Assembly (NCBI GenBank): GCA_044224905.1
Contig: JBGAJN010000003.1
Coordinates: forward strand, 558,001 to 622,000
From: JBGAJN01 sp044224905
Lineage (GTDB): Bacteria; Verrucomicrobiota; Verrucomicrobiia; Limisphaerales; JBGAJN01
Reading direction: 5' to 3'
DNA length: 64,000 nt
This document shows positions 27,538 to 37,180 of this stretch, one piece after another; the stretch's first letter is position 1; each line of letters begins with the position of its first letter. Position numbers and translations under genes: made by a program. The notes below the pieces were generated by a model. It had not been told where the DNA came from. It did not search any database and saw nothing but the letters and a program-made list of their open reading frames with translations.

Positions 27538-28188
27538 CTACTTCATTTCCTTGATGAACTCGTCCGCGCGGGAGATCGCGGTGTTCATCTCGCCGATGAG
27601 TTGGGCGATGTCGCTCTGGATGTTCGTCGCCTCGCCCTTCAGGGAGGCGATTGCTTGCGCGTTGAGGTTGTGCTTCAGGTAGAGGACGTGATCTTTGAAC
27701 TTCACCAGCACGGGCTCCATGCTGGATTCGGCCCGCTTCAAGGCGCTGTGCAAGGCTTCGTAGCGCGTGCGGGTCTCTTTCAATTCGGCGCGACTGGCGG
27801 CGGCGAGTGAGGCCGTCGAAATCTGTTTGATCTCGTTCTCCCATTCCGTGAACAGATCCGCGGCGACAGTTTCCACATCGCGGACGCGCTTGTGAACGTT
27901 CTCGGCTTTCGCGGCGGATTGATCATAGGTCTTCTGGAGCGAGGCGTAGGTTTTCTCCAACTTGCCGCCGTCGAAATTATACAACTCCTTCAAGCGCGTG
28001 AGCGCGTCCTTGAATTGCACGCCGGCCTCCTTCTGTTCGTCGCGCGCGGCGACGACGCGCTTCTTAAGCAGGTCGCGCTTGTAAACGCCGACCTTTTCCC
28101 ACGCCGAGTAATACGCGCTGCGGCATCCGGCTCCGGTGAACGCAACCAAGACGGCGGCGAGGACGATCAGGGAAATGTTCCGTTTCAT
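27538..28188 (-). CDS. DUF2959 lipoprotein
   Basis: 216 residues. A lipoprotein signal (SLIVLAAVLVAFTGAGC, Cys22) is followed by a long, mostly helical charged body with coiled-coil character: SAYYSAWEKVGVYKRDLLKK, FKDALTRLKELYNFDGGKLE, and YLKHNLNAQAIASLKGE. This matches DUF2959, an uncharacterised lipoprotein family of similar length. It probably sits on the inner leaflet of the outer membrane. No function known. Confidence 0.85.
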   Translation of the reverse strand: MKRNISLIVLAAVLVAFTGAGCRSAYYSAWEKVGVYKRDLLKKRVVAARDEQKEAGVQFKDALTRLKELYNFDGGKLEKTYASLQKTYDQSAAKAENVHKRVRDVETVAADLFTEWENEIKQISTASLAAASRAELKETRTRYEALHSALKRAESSMEPVLVKFKDHVLYLKHNLNAQAIASLKGEATNIQSDIAQLIGEMNTAISRADEFIKEMK

Positions 28189-28248
28189 GCGGCGGACAGT
28201 TAACCATCCTTAAGGGTGGGAAGGAAAAGAGAAAAACGCGGCAGCCTT

Positions 28249-28668
28249 CTACACGCTGCTCTCGACGGCACGGGCGCCGGCTCCTTCCGAGCCGAGCGGG
28301 GCGACTTTGTTGATCGCTTCCAGCAGTTCATCGAGGCGGACGGGTTTTGCGAGAAACGGGAGTCCGCCGACGAACCCTTTGCGGTTTTCGACCTCTTCTT
28401 TGCGAACGCTGCCGGTGAGGAAAATGATCGGCGTTTTAGAGAGCAGCGCATCCTGTTGAATCATCCCTGCGAGCTGGCCGCCATCAATCTCCGGCATCAT
28501 CACGTCGAGAATCACGACGTCGGGCTTGAATCGATACGCAGTCTTCATCGCGGACGACGATTGGTTTTCCACGCGCACGGTGAAGCCACCGAGTTCGTCG
28601 AGTTGCAGCTTCAACATGCGCGACAACGCGATGTTGTCATCCACGATTAAGATCTTGCGGTTCTTCAT
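28249..28668 (-). CDS. Single-domain response regulator
   Basis: 139 residues, one receiver domain only. Acidic pocket VDDN (Asp10, Asp11), phospho-acceptor Asp55 in VVILDVMMPEIDGG, the Thr switch in IIFLTGSV and the conserved Lys in FLAKPVR are present. There is no output domain, so it acts through protein contacts, as CheY or Spo0F types do. No histidine kinase is adjacent, so the partner is unknown. Confidence 0.92.
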   Translation of the reverse strand: MKNRKILIVDDNIALSRMLKLQLDELGGFTVRVENQSSSAMKTAYRFKPDVVILDVMMPEIDGGQLAGMIQQDALLSKTPIIFLTGSVRKEEVENRKGFVGGLPFLAKPVRLDELLEAINKVAPLGSEGAGARAVESSV

Positions 28669-28793
28669 GAATGCTTCAGTCCTTCCACGGTGCTACCGGC
28701 GTGATCCCACGACACGATCACGGTCGCAATTAGCGACGCAGCCGATCGTCGGAAAATTCAGAGCAAACTGCAAGTCGAGCGAACGTTGTCCGT

Positions 28794-30641
28794 TCAGGTC
28801 GCGAGAACCTTCTCTAGCAATTGATCCAGTCGCTTGAGCATCGTGCGCGGATCTTCGAGCACGCCGGCGGCAACACGGGCGTTGTCGAATACCTGTTCCG
28901 CAACCTGACCGGCGAACGGCGCGTCCTTCTGCCGCATTTGTTCGAGGCGAACCATGATTGGGTGGCTGGGATTGATTTCGAGATCCTGTTTAGCGGGCGC
29001 GATTTCCTGATCGTCCTTTTTCATCGCCTTCAGCATCCGGCGCATGCTCGAAGTCATGAACTTGTCCGCGTCCACGACGAGCGCTGGGCTGTCAACGAGG
29101 CGTTGCGATACGCGCACGTCGCCCACTTTTTCGCCGAGCGATTCCTTGAGCCATTGCGCGAGCGACTTCGCGATTTCGTCGCTAAGCGCGCCTTCCTTCT
29201 TCGTTTTGTCCGTGAGATCGAGCTCCGCCTTTTCCGCGGCGCGCAAGGTCTTGCCCTCGAACTCGTGCAGATGCTCCATGACGAACTCGTCCCACGCGTC
29301 GTAGAGATACAGCACCTCGAACTTCCGTTCGCGGAAGACCTCGAAGTAAGGACTGCTCTCCGCGGCGGCGCGGCTCGGCGCCATAAGGAAATAAATCTCC
29401 TTCTGATCCGACGGCATCCGCTTCACGTAATCGCTGAGCGAAGTGACCGTGTTCTTATCCAACGTTGAGGATTCGTAGCGGAGCAACTTGCCGAGCGCTT
29501 CCTTGTGCGTGAAGTCGGTGACGATGCCTTCCTTGAGGAAGCGCTGATATTCGTTGTAGAACTTTTCGTAAACGGCGGCGTCCTTGCCGGCTTGTTCGTC
29601 GAGGAATTTCAAGAAGCGCGTGGTCAGCACTTTGTTCAACTTCTGCATCAACGCGCTGTCCTGCATCGTTTCGCGGGAGATGTTCAGCGGCAGATCTTCG
29701 CTGTCGACGACGCCTTTGAGGAAGCGGAGCCATTCCGGGAACAAGCCCTTCGCCTTTGCCTGAATGAGCACCTTCTTGCAGTAAAGGTTCACGTCGGATT
29801 CGATGCGGCCCATGCCCATCGTCTCGAAATTCCGCGCGGGCACGAACAGCAGCGACTGGATCGCCAGCGGCGCGTCAGCCGTGAAGTGCAGACGGAGCAG
29901 GGGATTCTCGTGATCGTGGCCAATGAACTGGTAGAACTCGTTGTATTCCTCTTCCTTGATCTCGCTCTTGCTGCGCGCCCAGATGGCTTGAACCGTGTTC
30001 ACGCGGCTGCCGTTCAGCTCGATCGGGAACGGCACGAAGCTCGAGTAACGCTTGATGATGCGCTCGATCGTGTCCTTTTGGGCGAACTCCTTCGCGTCGT
30101 CCTTCAACTCGAGAACGATCTTGGTGCCGCGCGGAACGTCAGCCGCGGGCGCGATTTCGTAACCGCCCGTGCCTTCGCTGGTCCATTGCCAACCTTGCTC
30201 GTCCGGCGCGGTCGAGCGACTGAAGACCGTGACGCGCTTGGCCGCCATGAACGCGGAATAAAAGCCGACACCGAATTGCCCGATCAACTTCGCATCCGGT
30301 TTCTTGTCCTCGGCGAGTTGCTTGAGAAACGCCTTCGTGCCCGAGTGCGCGATGGTGCCAAGGTTCTCTACGAGCTCGGCGTGCGTCATGCCAATGCCGG
30401 TATCCGTGAACGTGATCGTGCCCGCTTTGTCATCGGTGGTGAGCGTGATCCCCGCGGCGATGTCTGGTTGATGAATGGCCGCGCCGGACGCTTGGGTGAA
30501 CCGCAGCTTCTCGCACGCGTCGGCCGCGTTGGAGATCAACTCGCGGACGAAGATTTCTTTGTCCGTGTACAGGGAATGAATGACGATATCCAGCAACTGC
30601 TGGATCTCAGCTTGAAAGTGATGTTTCTCAGTCGTGCTCAT
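28794..30641 (-). CDS. htpG: Molecular chaperone HtpG (Hsp90)
   Basis: 615 residues, the normal HtpG length. GHKL ATPase signatures are clear: FVRELISNAADACEKLRF, DTGIGMTHAELVENLGTIAH and GQFGVGFYSAFMAA. The middle domain shows LPLNISRETMQ, the C-terminal dimerisation region ends LLEKVL. ATP-dependent cytosolic folding chaperone. The ATG at 30641 (MSTTEKHHFQAEI) is the family start; five more residues upstream would be possible. Confidence 0.97.
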   Translation of the reverse strand: MSTTEKHHFQAEIQQLLDIVIHSLYTDKEIFVRELISNAADACEKLRFTQASGAAIHQPDIAAGITLTTDDKAGTITFTDTGIGMTHAELVENLGTIAHSGTKAFLKQLAEDKKPDAKLIGQFGVGFYSAFMAAKRVTVFSRSTAPDEQGWQWTSEGTGGYEIAPAADVPRGTKIVLELKDDAKEFAQKDTIERIIKRYSSFVPFPIELNGSRVNTVQAIWARSKSEIKEEEYNEFYQFIGHDHENPLLRLHFTADAPLAIQSLLFVPARNFETMGMGRIESDVNLYCKKVLIQAKAKGLFPEWLRFLKGVVDSEDLPLNISRETMQDSALMQKLNKVLTTRFLKFLDEQAGKDAAVYEKFYNEYQRFLKEGIVTDFTHKEALGKLLRYESSTLDKNTVTSLSDYVKRMPSDQKEIYFLMAPSRAAAESSPYFEVFRERKFEVLYLYDAWDEFVMEHLHEFEGKTLRAAEKAELDLTDKTKKEGALSDEIAKSLAQWLKESLGEKVGDVRVSQRLVDSPALVVDADKFMTSSMRRMLKAMKKDDQEIAPAKQDLEINPSHPIMVRLEQMRQKDAPFAGQVAEQVFDNARVAAGVLEDPRTMLKRLDQLLEKVLAT

Positions 30642-30765
30642 ACAGCCTGCTCTCATAAAGACACGAACGTCCTTTCGTCAAGAGCCGTCGTGGAATCTTC
30701 TGCACTCGCGCGCGGAGAAAAGCCGCGTCCGCTATTGTGAATATCTTCCGGCTCAGGTAAATCCA

Positions 30766-32091
30766 ATGCCCATGAAATTTGAAAGCCCTGTTTCCTTGTC
30801 TGCAAAATCCAGCTGCGCCACCGCGCTGATGATCGCGCTGCTCGCGCCTTCGTTGGCCCGCGCCGATTGGCCCAGTTATCGCGGCCCCACGTCCGACGGC
30901 ATCTCTGCGGAGAGCGGTCTCGCGACGAAGTTCCCCGCCGGCGGCCCGAAGGCGTTGTGGAAAGTTCCCACCGCGAAGGGTTTCAGCTCATTCACTGTGA
31001 GCGGCGGCAAAGCCTTCACGATCGTCACCCGCGAAGTGCAGGGCGCGCCGCAGGAAACCGTGATCGCGTTGAATGCGGACACCGGCAAAGAACTTTATTC
31101 GTTCCCGATTGGCATCGCGAAGTATGACGGCGGCGGCGATTCTGGCGCTCCTTCCAACAAAGGCGGCGACGGCGCGCGTTCCACGCCGACGATCGACAAC
31201 GGCAAAGTTTACGCGATCTCCGCGAACCTCGCCGTCGTTTGTCACGACGCCGCGACCGGCAAGCGCATTTGGGCGCGCAACATCATGACCGATCACGCCG
31301 GAGTGCAGATCAAGTGGCAGAACGCTGCGTCGCCGGTGATCGATGGCAACCTGGTGTTCCTCGCTGGCGGCGGTGCCGGACAGGCGTTGCTCGCGCTCGA
31401 CAAGAATACCGGCAAGACCGTGTGGAAAGGTCAAGACGACGTGATGACTCACTCAACGCCGACCGTCGCGACGATCCAAGGCGTGCGTCAGGTGATCTTC
31501 TTCACGAAGGAAGGCCTCGTGTCCGTCGCCCCGGCGAATGGATCGGTTCTCTGGCGCTACAAATTCCCGTTCAGCACTTCGACGGCAATCTCACCTGTGG
31601 TCTGCGGTGACATTGTGTATTGCTCGGCCGGCTACGGCGTTGGCGCTGGAGCCGTGAAACTCGCCAAGAGCGGAAACGCGTTTACTGCTACCGAAATCTA
31701 TCGCGTGACGGGCAACAAACCCCTCGCAAATCACTGGAGCACGCCGGTATTCAAGGACGGCTATCTCTACGGCATGTTCCAATTCAAAGAATACGCCGCT
31801 GGCCCGCTCAAGTGCGTGGAAGCCGCCACCGGCAAAGTGATGTGGGAAAAGGAAGGCTTCGGCCCCGGCAACGTCACGCTCGTCGATGGCAAGCTCGTCG
31901 CGCTGGCCGATGACGGTCAACTCGTCATCGCGGAAGCCAATTCGAAAGCCTACACCGAGCTCTCCCGCGCGAAGGTCGTGAGCGGCAAGTGCTGGAGCAC
32001 GCCGGTGTTCAGCGGTGGCCGCATCTACGTCCGCAGCACCACCGAAGGTGCCTGCGTGGATGTCTCCGCGAAATCTGCTTCAACGAAGTAA
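30766..32091 (+). CDS. Secreted PQQ-like beta-propeller protein
   Basis: 441 residues with a signal peptide (ATALMIALLAPSLARA). The mature start DWPSYRGPTSDGISAESGL is typical of the PQQ-like propeller proteins abundant in Verrucomicrobia and Planctomycetes. Blade repeats such as VIALNADTGKELYSF, LLALDKNTGKTVWK and CVEAATGKVMWEKEGFG recur through the length. No PQQ-dehydrogenase active-site residues were recognised, so a structural or binding role resembling BamB-type propellers is as likely as an enzyme. Two ATGs, at 30766 and 30772, are equally possible starts. Confidence 0.85.
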   Translation: MPMKFESPVSLSAKSSCATALMIALLAPSLARADWPSYRGPTSDGISAESGLATKFPAGGPKALWKVPTAKGFSSFTVSGGKAFTIVTREVQGAPQETVIALNADTGKELYSFPIGIAKYDGGGDSGAPSNKGGDGARSTPTIDNGKVYAISANLAVVCHDAATGKRIWARNIMTDHAGVQIKWQNAASPVIDGNLVFLAGGGAGQALLALDKNTGKTVWKGQDDVMTHSTPTVATIQGVRQVIFFTKEGLVSVAPANGSVLWRYKFPFSTSTAISPVVCGDIVYCSAGYGVGAGAVKLAKSGNAFTATEIYRVTGNKPLANHWSTPVFKDGYLYGMFQFKEYAAGPLKCVEAATGKVMWEKEGFGPGNVTLVDGKLVALADDGQLVIAEANSKAYTELSRAKVVSGKCWSTPVFSGGRIYVRSTTEGACVDVSAKSASTK

Positions 32092-32109
32092 TTCGCTGAA
32101 CGAAACCAT

Positions 32110-32156
32110 TTGCCGGCAGCGAGTCGCTCAGCGCGATTTCCTGCCGGCAATTGTTT
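32110..32156 (+). terminator. Rho-independent terminator after the PQQ-propeller gene
   Basis: Stem TTGCCGGCAG pairs with CTGCCGGCAA across a 21-base loop, followed by TTGTTT, 18 bases after the stop codon. Confidence 0.75.
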
Positions 32157-32174
32157 GTACACCTACGACAGTAG

Positions 32175-32666
32175 TCAGGCCGGCGTTAAAGGATCGCCGA
32201 CCTTGATGACGCCGGATTGGAGCACCTGCGCCAGCACGCCTTGGCGTTTCTCTTCCATCGATTTTCGCAGCCCCGTGCAGATCGCGTCCATCTTTGAGCA
32301 CGGCGTGCGGGGCTCATAGAAGAGCAGGGTGGCGGTGCCCACGCGAACCTCACGCCCGAGCAACGCGATCAAATCGATGCCTTCGGTCTCGATATTCGAG
32401 CGCACCGTTCCCGGCGGTATTGTGAGCATTCCCAGCGCGACAGCGTGCTCAGCTATTTGTTCGCGCTCAATCAACGTCACCTGTCGGTTCGAGGGCTGAC
32501 CGCTCGACCGACTCACGCGGCCAAAGTAACGCGGGTTGTTGACGATTCCTTTTTGCGCTACGACCTCGATTTGTTTGACGGCCTGAAACGGTTCGCCCGG
32601 TTCGCGCGAATGTAGGTGCAACGAGGCCACAGTGCCGGAGAGATTGGAATTCATCGGTTCACTCAT
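32175..32666 (-). CDS. MOSC-domain protein
   Basis: 163 residues, a single MOSC (MOCO sulfurase C-terminal) domain: VASLHLHSREPGEPF at the start, GIVNNPRYFGR, QVTLIEREQI, TVRSNIETEGIDL, and the conserved Cys in YEPRTPCSKMD. Stand-alone MOSC proteins handle sulfur or molybdenum-cofactor chemistry; YiiM-type members work in N-oxide reduction. The substrate cannot be read. The ATG at 32654 is an alternative start four residues in. Confidence 0.87.
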   Translation of the reverse strand: MSEPMNSNLSGTVASLHLHSREPGEPFQAVKQIEVVAQKGIVNNPRYFGRVSRSSGQPSNRQVTLIEREQIAEHAVALGMLTIPPGTVRSNIETEGIDLIALLGREVRVGTATLLFYEPRTPCSKMDAICTGLRKSMEEKRQGVLAQVLQSGVIKVGDPLTPA

Positions 32667-32698
32667 CAGGCAACCAATGATGAATATCGACGGCGAGC

Positions 32699-32927
32699 TT
32701 GCAAGACCGTTACTGCAATTACACCGACGCTGCGCCGGTTGCCGCGCAAGTGCAGTTCAAGGCGCTTGCGCAACAGGCGTCCAACGACATCGCCGACAAC
32801 ACGCTCAATCCCAACGGCCACATCCGGCACCTTCGATCCCGATTGGCAGCCCTCCGGCGACGCCAATGGAGAATTCATCTATGTCCGCGACCACGCGACT
32901 GATCTCAGCAACGCCTTGGCAAAATAG
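32699..32927 (+). pseudogene. Probable frameshifted gene remnant, family not recognised
   Basis: In the 384-base gap between MOSC and the CHRD gene, one frame reads QFKALAQQASNDIADNTLNP and breaks near 32823, while another frame continues FDPDWQPSGDANGEFIYVRD and ends in NALAK before a stop at 32927. Joined, they look like natural protein with a single frameshift and no start. The rest of the gap shows nothing else. Confidence 0.35.
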
Positions 32928-33050
32928 GAGGGTGGATTTGCGGGAGAGGGAAAGACGCTTACCAGCTACAATTGACTTGCCATAGAGCAAGAAACGGTTA
33001 CAACTTTTGGAAATCAGATTACTCAGCCAACGCCCAAAAACCTGCCAAAT

Positions 33051-33644
33051 ATGAAAAAACTCCTTCTTGCGGCACTGCTTGCCACCTCCGTCGTTCAAGC
33101 GAACGCGGCGAATATTCTATTTGATCTCATCGGCACAGCCGGCCCCGGTTTGTTGTTTGGAAATGAACCTGCAGTTGCTAGTGGTGGCACCGGTGGAGAG
33201 GTCGGGGCAGGCATCTTCTTTGATAACGTTGCGTTGACGCTGACGGTCAACGTTGGATGGGGCTCCTCCCAAGGGTTTAGTGACTTAAGCAGTGCGGCGA
33301 ATAATTCCCACATTCATGGTCCGACTGCCGCCAATCTTGGAAATAACGGCACCGCCAATTACACGCAGACCGCCGGTGTGTTGTTTACGCTCACTCGGTC
33401 TTCCAACGCTACGACCGGCGGCACAATCAGCCAATCGTTCACTTTAACCTCCGGCCAACAAACCGATCTGTTCAACGGCAAATACTACATCAACATTCAC
33501 ACCGTCAATAATGGTGGCGGCGAACTCCGAGGTTTCTTGGTGCCGGCTGCCGTTCCGGAACCGTCCAGCGTTGCTCTGGTAGGCCTTAGCGCTGCCGCGC
33601 TCGCGGCTGGTGCCTGGCGCAAGAAGCGCGCGAAGAAAGCCTAA
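33051..33644 (+). CDS. CHRD-domain PEP-CTERM exported protein
   Basis: 197 residues. Signal peptide (LLLAALLATSVVQANA), then a CHRD-like beta domain (SHIHGPTAANLGNN and YYINIHTVNNGGGELRGFL are hallmark segments), then a PEP-CTERM sorting signal: VPEPSSVALVGLSAAALAAG followed by basic WRKKRAKK. The C-terminal tag implies processing by an exosortase system, which is not in this window. Domain assignment is good; CHRD function in bacteria is unknown. Confidence 0.88.
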   Translation: MKKLLLAALLATSVVQANAANILFDLIGTAGPGLLFGNEPAVASGGTGGEVGAGIFFDNVALTLTVNVGWGSSQGFSDLSSAANNSHIHGPTAANLGNNGTANYTQTAGVLFTLTRSSNATTGGTISQSFTLTSGQQTDLFNGKYYINIHTVNNGGGELRGFLVPAAVPEPSSVALVGLSAAALAAGAWRKKRAKKA

Positions 33645-33671
33645 TCATTGGCAAGCCTTTCGAACAAATTC

Positions 33672-33706
33672 AGGCGCAGAGTCCTTAACTGACTTTGCGC
33701 CTTTTT
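33672..33706 (+). terminator. Rho-independent terminator after the CHRD gene
   Basis: AGGCGCA pairs with TGCGCCT, with further partial pairing of GAGTC/GACTT inside, followed by five T residues. Confidence 0.75.
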
Positions 33707-33802
33707 GTTTCTTGGTTCGTTCCTGAGAGTATGAACTGTGTCCGGCAATCACTCAAATGCGCGGCAACTGATTTCAGGCGGATTTGAATTTCGCAAAGCA
33801 CG

Positions 33803-34171
33803 ATGGATTTCTCTCTCTCCATATCGCGACGATTGCCGGCTAGTCATCGCGCGTTTTTGCGGAAGCGGATTGGTTTCGGAGGTTGGCGAAGGTTCGCCTC
33901 CGGACTTGGCGCAGCGTTACTATTGGCTTCGGTGACCCAGGCGACGACGCCCAATATCTATTTGGTGGAGTCATTTGATGGCTACACGCATCTCCATTTC
34001 GACATGGATGCGGGCCGTTCCTACACCGTACAATGCCGCGATTCGATGAGTTCTGGAACGTGGTCCAATCTTACAACAATTCCCACGTTCCCGTTTCCGT
34101 ATCACTGGGTTTACAGCGACCTGCAAACCAATCGGGTTCGACGTTTCTATCGATTGTCGGTAACGCCGTAG
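33803..34171 (+). CDS. Small secreted protein with the RFYRL-type C-terminal module
   Basis: 122 residues. A hydrophobic segment (FASGLGAALLLASVTQA) follows a basic N-terminus, suggesting export. The remaining 70 residues (YTVQCRDSMSSGTWSNLTTI through RRFYRLSVTP) are a small beta module like that ending the cohesin-like protein at 16257-17000. It stops one base before the beta-barrel gene, so they are probably co-transcribed. Start uncertain. Confidence 0.5.
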   Translation: MDFSLSISRRLPASHRAFLRKRIGFGGWRRFASGLGAALLLASVTQATTPNIYLVESFDGYTHLHFDMDAGRSYTVQCRDSMSSGTWSNLTTIPTFPFPYHWVYSDLQTNRVRRFYRLSVTP

Positions 34172-34172
34172 G

Positions 34173-35192
34173 ATGAAGACACTTTGCCAAACTCTATTGA
34201 TCGTGAGCGCGCTAGCGCTTTCGGTGGGAGCTTCGTTCGGATGTGATCTATGCGCCATCTACAGCGCGAATAACGCGCGCGGGGAAACAAGCTCTGGATT
34301 TTTGTTCACTGCCACGGAGGAGTTTATTTCGGCCCGAACTACCCAACTCGATAGTCAAAAAATACCGAGCGGATCGTTTCTCGACGATCATTTCGTCGAT
34401 ACGTCGATGGCGCATTTCGTGGTCGGATACAACGTGACGCCAAAATTCGGACTCAGCGTGAGTTTGCCGTATATTGACCGCCGGTTTCGGCGCTTCGAAC
34501 AACGCGTCGCGGTAGCGGCAAATGATGTTTATCAAACGGTGGAAGGAAGACTGTCCGGAATTGGTGACGTGGCACTCGTCGGTCGTTGGACGGTGTTTGC
34601 AAAGAGCGAGATGGCTCATTCGTTCAGTGTAAATCTACTCGGCGGAATAAAATTGCCGACTGGAGATGCGGGCCAACTCAAGGATGAAGTTGCCCAGGAG
34701 AAGATTTTCACGGGACGGTTCGGGCCGAATCACCAGCATTTCTTTAGCGGCGTGCATCAGAGCGATCTGACGCTCGGCTCCGGTTCCGTGGACGGCATCA
34801 TGGGCGTAACCGCGAATGTCCGGTGGCAGCGCGTGTTTGCCAGTGCACAGGCGCAATATTATTTGCGCACGCCCGGAGAATCTGATTACCGGGTTGGCGA
34901 CGAGTTGATCCTGTCGGCGAGCCTCGGAGCGTATCTGCTGCTGCGCGACGAGTGGACAGTGAGCTTACAGGGCAACGCTTACTACGAGCGGATGGGCAAG
35001 GACTCGATCAACGGCGTCAACTTGGGCAACACCGGCATGACGGCGACGTACCTGGCGCCGCAGTTGAACTTCACCATCGGCGAACATTTCAGCGCGCACG
35101 GTGCTGTGGACTTGCCGACGCACATCCAAAACAATGGATTGATGACGGTGCCCGATTACCGCATTCGCGGCGGGTTGACCTGGCGGTTCTAA
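34173..35192 (+). CDS. Predicted outer-membrane beta-barrel protein
   Basis: 339 residues with a signal peptide (LLIVSALALSVGASFG). Right after cleavage is CDLCAIYSA, a CxxC pair. The rest alternates polar and hydrophobic residues as in barrel strands (LSVSLPYIDRRFRRF, SFSVNLLGGIKLPTGD, WTVSLQGNAYYERMG) and ends in GGLTWRF, a C-terminal aromatic residue as used for outer-membrane insertion. It resembles transporter-like barrels annotated near metal or phenol pathways, but no substrate can be claimed. Confidence 0.68.
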   Translation: MKTLCQTLLIVSALALSVGASFGCDLCAIYSANNARGETSSGFLFTATEEFISARTTQLDSQKIPSGSFLDDHFVDTSMAHFVVGYNVTPKFGLSVSLPYIDRRFRRFEQRVAVAANDVYQTVEGRLSGIGDVALVGRWTVFAKSEMAHSFSVNLLGGIKLPTGDAGQLKDEVAQEKIFTGRFGPNHQHFFSGVHQSDLTLGSGSVDGIMGVTANVRWQRVFASAQAQYYLRTPGESDYRVGDELILSASLGAYLLLRDEWTVSLQGNAYYERMGKDSINGVNLGNTGMTATYLAPQLNFTIGEHFSAHGAVDLPTHIQNNGLMTVPDYRIRGGLTWRF

Positions 35193-35388
35193 ACCGGCTT
35201 CGACTCGACGCGAGAGGCGCTGAAAGTCGGTGGCAGGGCAGGGGACAATGGGGGAGGAAATTGCTTTTCTTCAACGCAACCAACGCTATGATCGCTCACA
35301 TCGAGAGTTGCAGGTTGAGGCGTTGAGAGATCGCGCTTGCGGTTTCTGAGCCATCAATTTTCAACTCTCGATCTTTTAAGACTATAAG

Positions 35389-37179
35389 ATGGACAGCGCG
35401 CACATACGAAATTTCAGCATCATCGCCCACATTGACCACGGGAAGACCACGCTCTCGGACCGGCTTTTGAACCGAACGGGGACGATCAGCGACCGCATGA
35501 TGTCGGAGCAATTGCTCGACTCGATGGATCTCGAGAAAGAGCGGGGGATCACGATCAAAGCGCATCCGGTCACGATGCTTTACAAGGCGAAGAATGGTGA
35601 GACTTACGAACTCAATCTCATCGACACGCCCGGCCACGTGGATTTTGCGTACGAAGTTTCGCGCAGCTTGAGCGCGTGCGAAGGTGCGTTGCTGATCATC
35701 GATGCCGCGCAAGGCGTCGAGGCGCAGACGGTGGCGAATGTTCACCTCGCGATGAAGCAGAATCTCGAGATCATTCCGGTGATCAACAAGATCGATCTGC
35801 CGCACGCCAACATTCCGCAGACGAAACTGCAGATGGAAGACATTCTCGCGATCCCCGGCGAACTCGCCGTGCTGGCGAGCGCCAAAGAAGGCATCGGTAT
35901 CGATGAAATTTTGGAAGCGATCGTGGCCCGTGTGCCGCCACCGAAGCCCACAGGGGAGCGGTCGTTGCAGGCGTTGGCGTTTGATTCCTACTTCGACACG
36001 TATAAAGGCGTTGTAACGCACGTGCGCGTTTTCAACGGCACGCTGGAGCCGGGCATGCAGGTGAAACTGTTGCACTCCGGCAAGAATGTCGAAATCAAGG
36101 AAGTCGGCAGCTTCAACCCGAAGCCATACGTCCGCGAAAAGCTCGAGGTTGGTGAGACGGGCTACTTCACCGCGAACATCAAGTCGCCGCAGGAAGTGAA
36201 GATGGGTGATACGATAACCGACGCCCGCATTCCGTCGCCGGTTTTGCCAGGCTTCAAAGAAATTCACCCGATGGTGTTCAGTGGAATTTATCCGATCAAC
36301 ACTGCCGACTACGAGCACCTCAAAGCGAACCTTGGAAAATTGCAGTTGAACGATTCCGCGTTCGCTTATCAGGCAGAAAGTTCCGTGGCGTTGGGCTTCG
36401 GTTTCCGTTGCGGCTTCCTCGGACTGCTGCACCTCGAGATTGTCCAGGAACGTCTCCGCCGCGAATACAACATGGACATCATCGCCACGTATCCCAGCGT
36501 GGTGTATCGCGTAACCATGACGGACGGCACGGTGAAGGAAGTCGATAATCCGGCCTTCCTGCCGGCGGTGAATTACATTCAAACAATCGAAGAACCGATG
36601 GTGAAGGCGTTCGTCATTTGCCCGAACGAATACATCGGCGACATCATGGCGTTGCTCGCGGAGAAGCGCGGCAGCGCGGAGCACACTGAGACCCTCGACG
36701 CCCGCCGCGTGATGATCACGAGCCGGTTGCCGCTCAGCGAGATTTTGATCGATTTCCATGACCGCATTAAGAGCATCACGCGTGGTTTCGGCTCGATGGA
36801 TTACGAGAACGACGGCTACATGGAATCGGACATGGTGAAGCTCGACATGCTCGTGAACGACGAGTCCGTGGACGCGTTTTCGTGCATCGTTCACAAATCC
36901 AAAGCGGAGGGCAGGGGACGTGCGCTGGCCGCGAAGCTAAAGGAAGTGATTCCCAAACAGCAATACGCTGTCGCTATTCAAGGCGCGATCGGTGGAAAAA
37001 TCATTGCCCGCGAAACCGTCAGTGCGATGCGCAAAGACGTCACGGCAAAGTGCTACGGCGGCGATATTTCCCGCAAACGCAAACTCCTCGACAAGCAGAA
37101 GGAAGGAAAAAAGCGCATGAAAGCTTTCGGCTCGGTCAATATTCCGCAGGAAGCCTTCATCGAAGTTCTCAAGGCCTGA
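35389..37179 (+). CDS. lepA: Elongation factor 4 (LepA)
   Basis: 596 residues, full length. GTPase motifs AHIDHGKTTLSDRLL, DTPGHVDF and NKIDLPHA are intact, followed by the EF-G-like domains and the LepA-specific C-terminal domain (GGDISRKRKLLDKQKEGKKR). Ribosome back-translocation GTPase. It is one base upstream of lepB, the classic lepA-lepB operon, and both are read toward the dif site at 38474. Confidence 0.98.
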   Translation: MDSAHIRNFSIIAHIDHGKTTLSDRLLNRTGTISDRMMSEQLLDSMDLEKERGITIKAHPVTMLYKAKNGETYELNLIDTPGHVDFAYEVSRSLSACEGALLIIDAAQGVEAQTVANVHLAMKQNLEIIPVINKIDLPHANIPQTKLQMEDILAIPGELAVLASAKEGIGIDEILEAIVARVPPPKPTGERSLQALAFDSYFDTYKGVVTHVRVFNGTLEPGMQVKLLHSGKNVEIKEVGSFNPKPYVREKLEVGETGYFTANIKSPQEVKMGDTITDARIPSPVLPGFKEIHPMVFSGIYPINTADYEHLKANLGKLQLNDSAFAYQAESSVALGFGFRCGFLGLLHLEIVQERLRREYNMDIIATYPSVVYRVTMTDGTVKEVDNPAFLPAVNYIQTIEEPMVKAFVICPNEYIGDIMALLAEKRGSAEHTETLDARRVMITSRLPLSEILIDFHDRIKSITRGFGSMDYENDGYMESDMVKLDMLVNDESVDAFSCIVHKSKAEGRGRALAAKLKEVIPKQQYAVAIQGAIGGKIIARETVSAMRKDVTAKCYGGDISRKRKLLDKQKEGKKRMKAFGSVNIPQEAFIEVLKA

Positions 37180-37180
37180 T

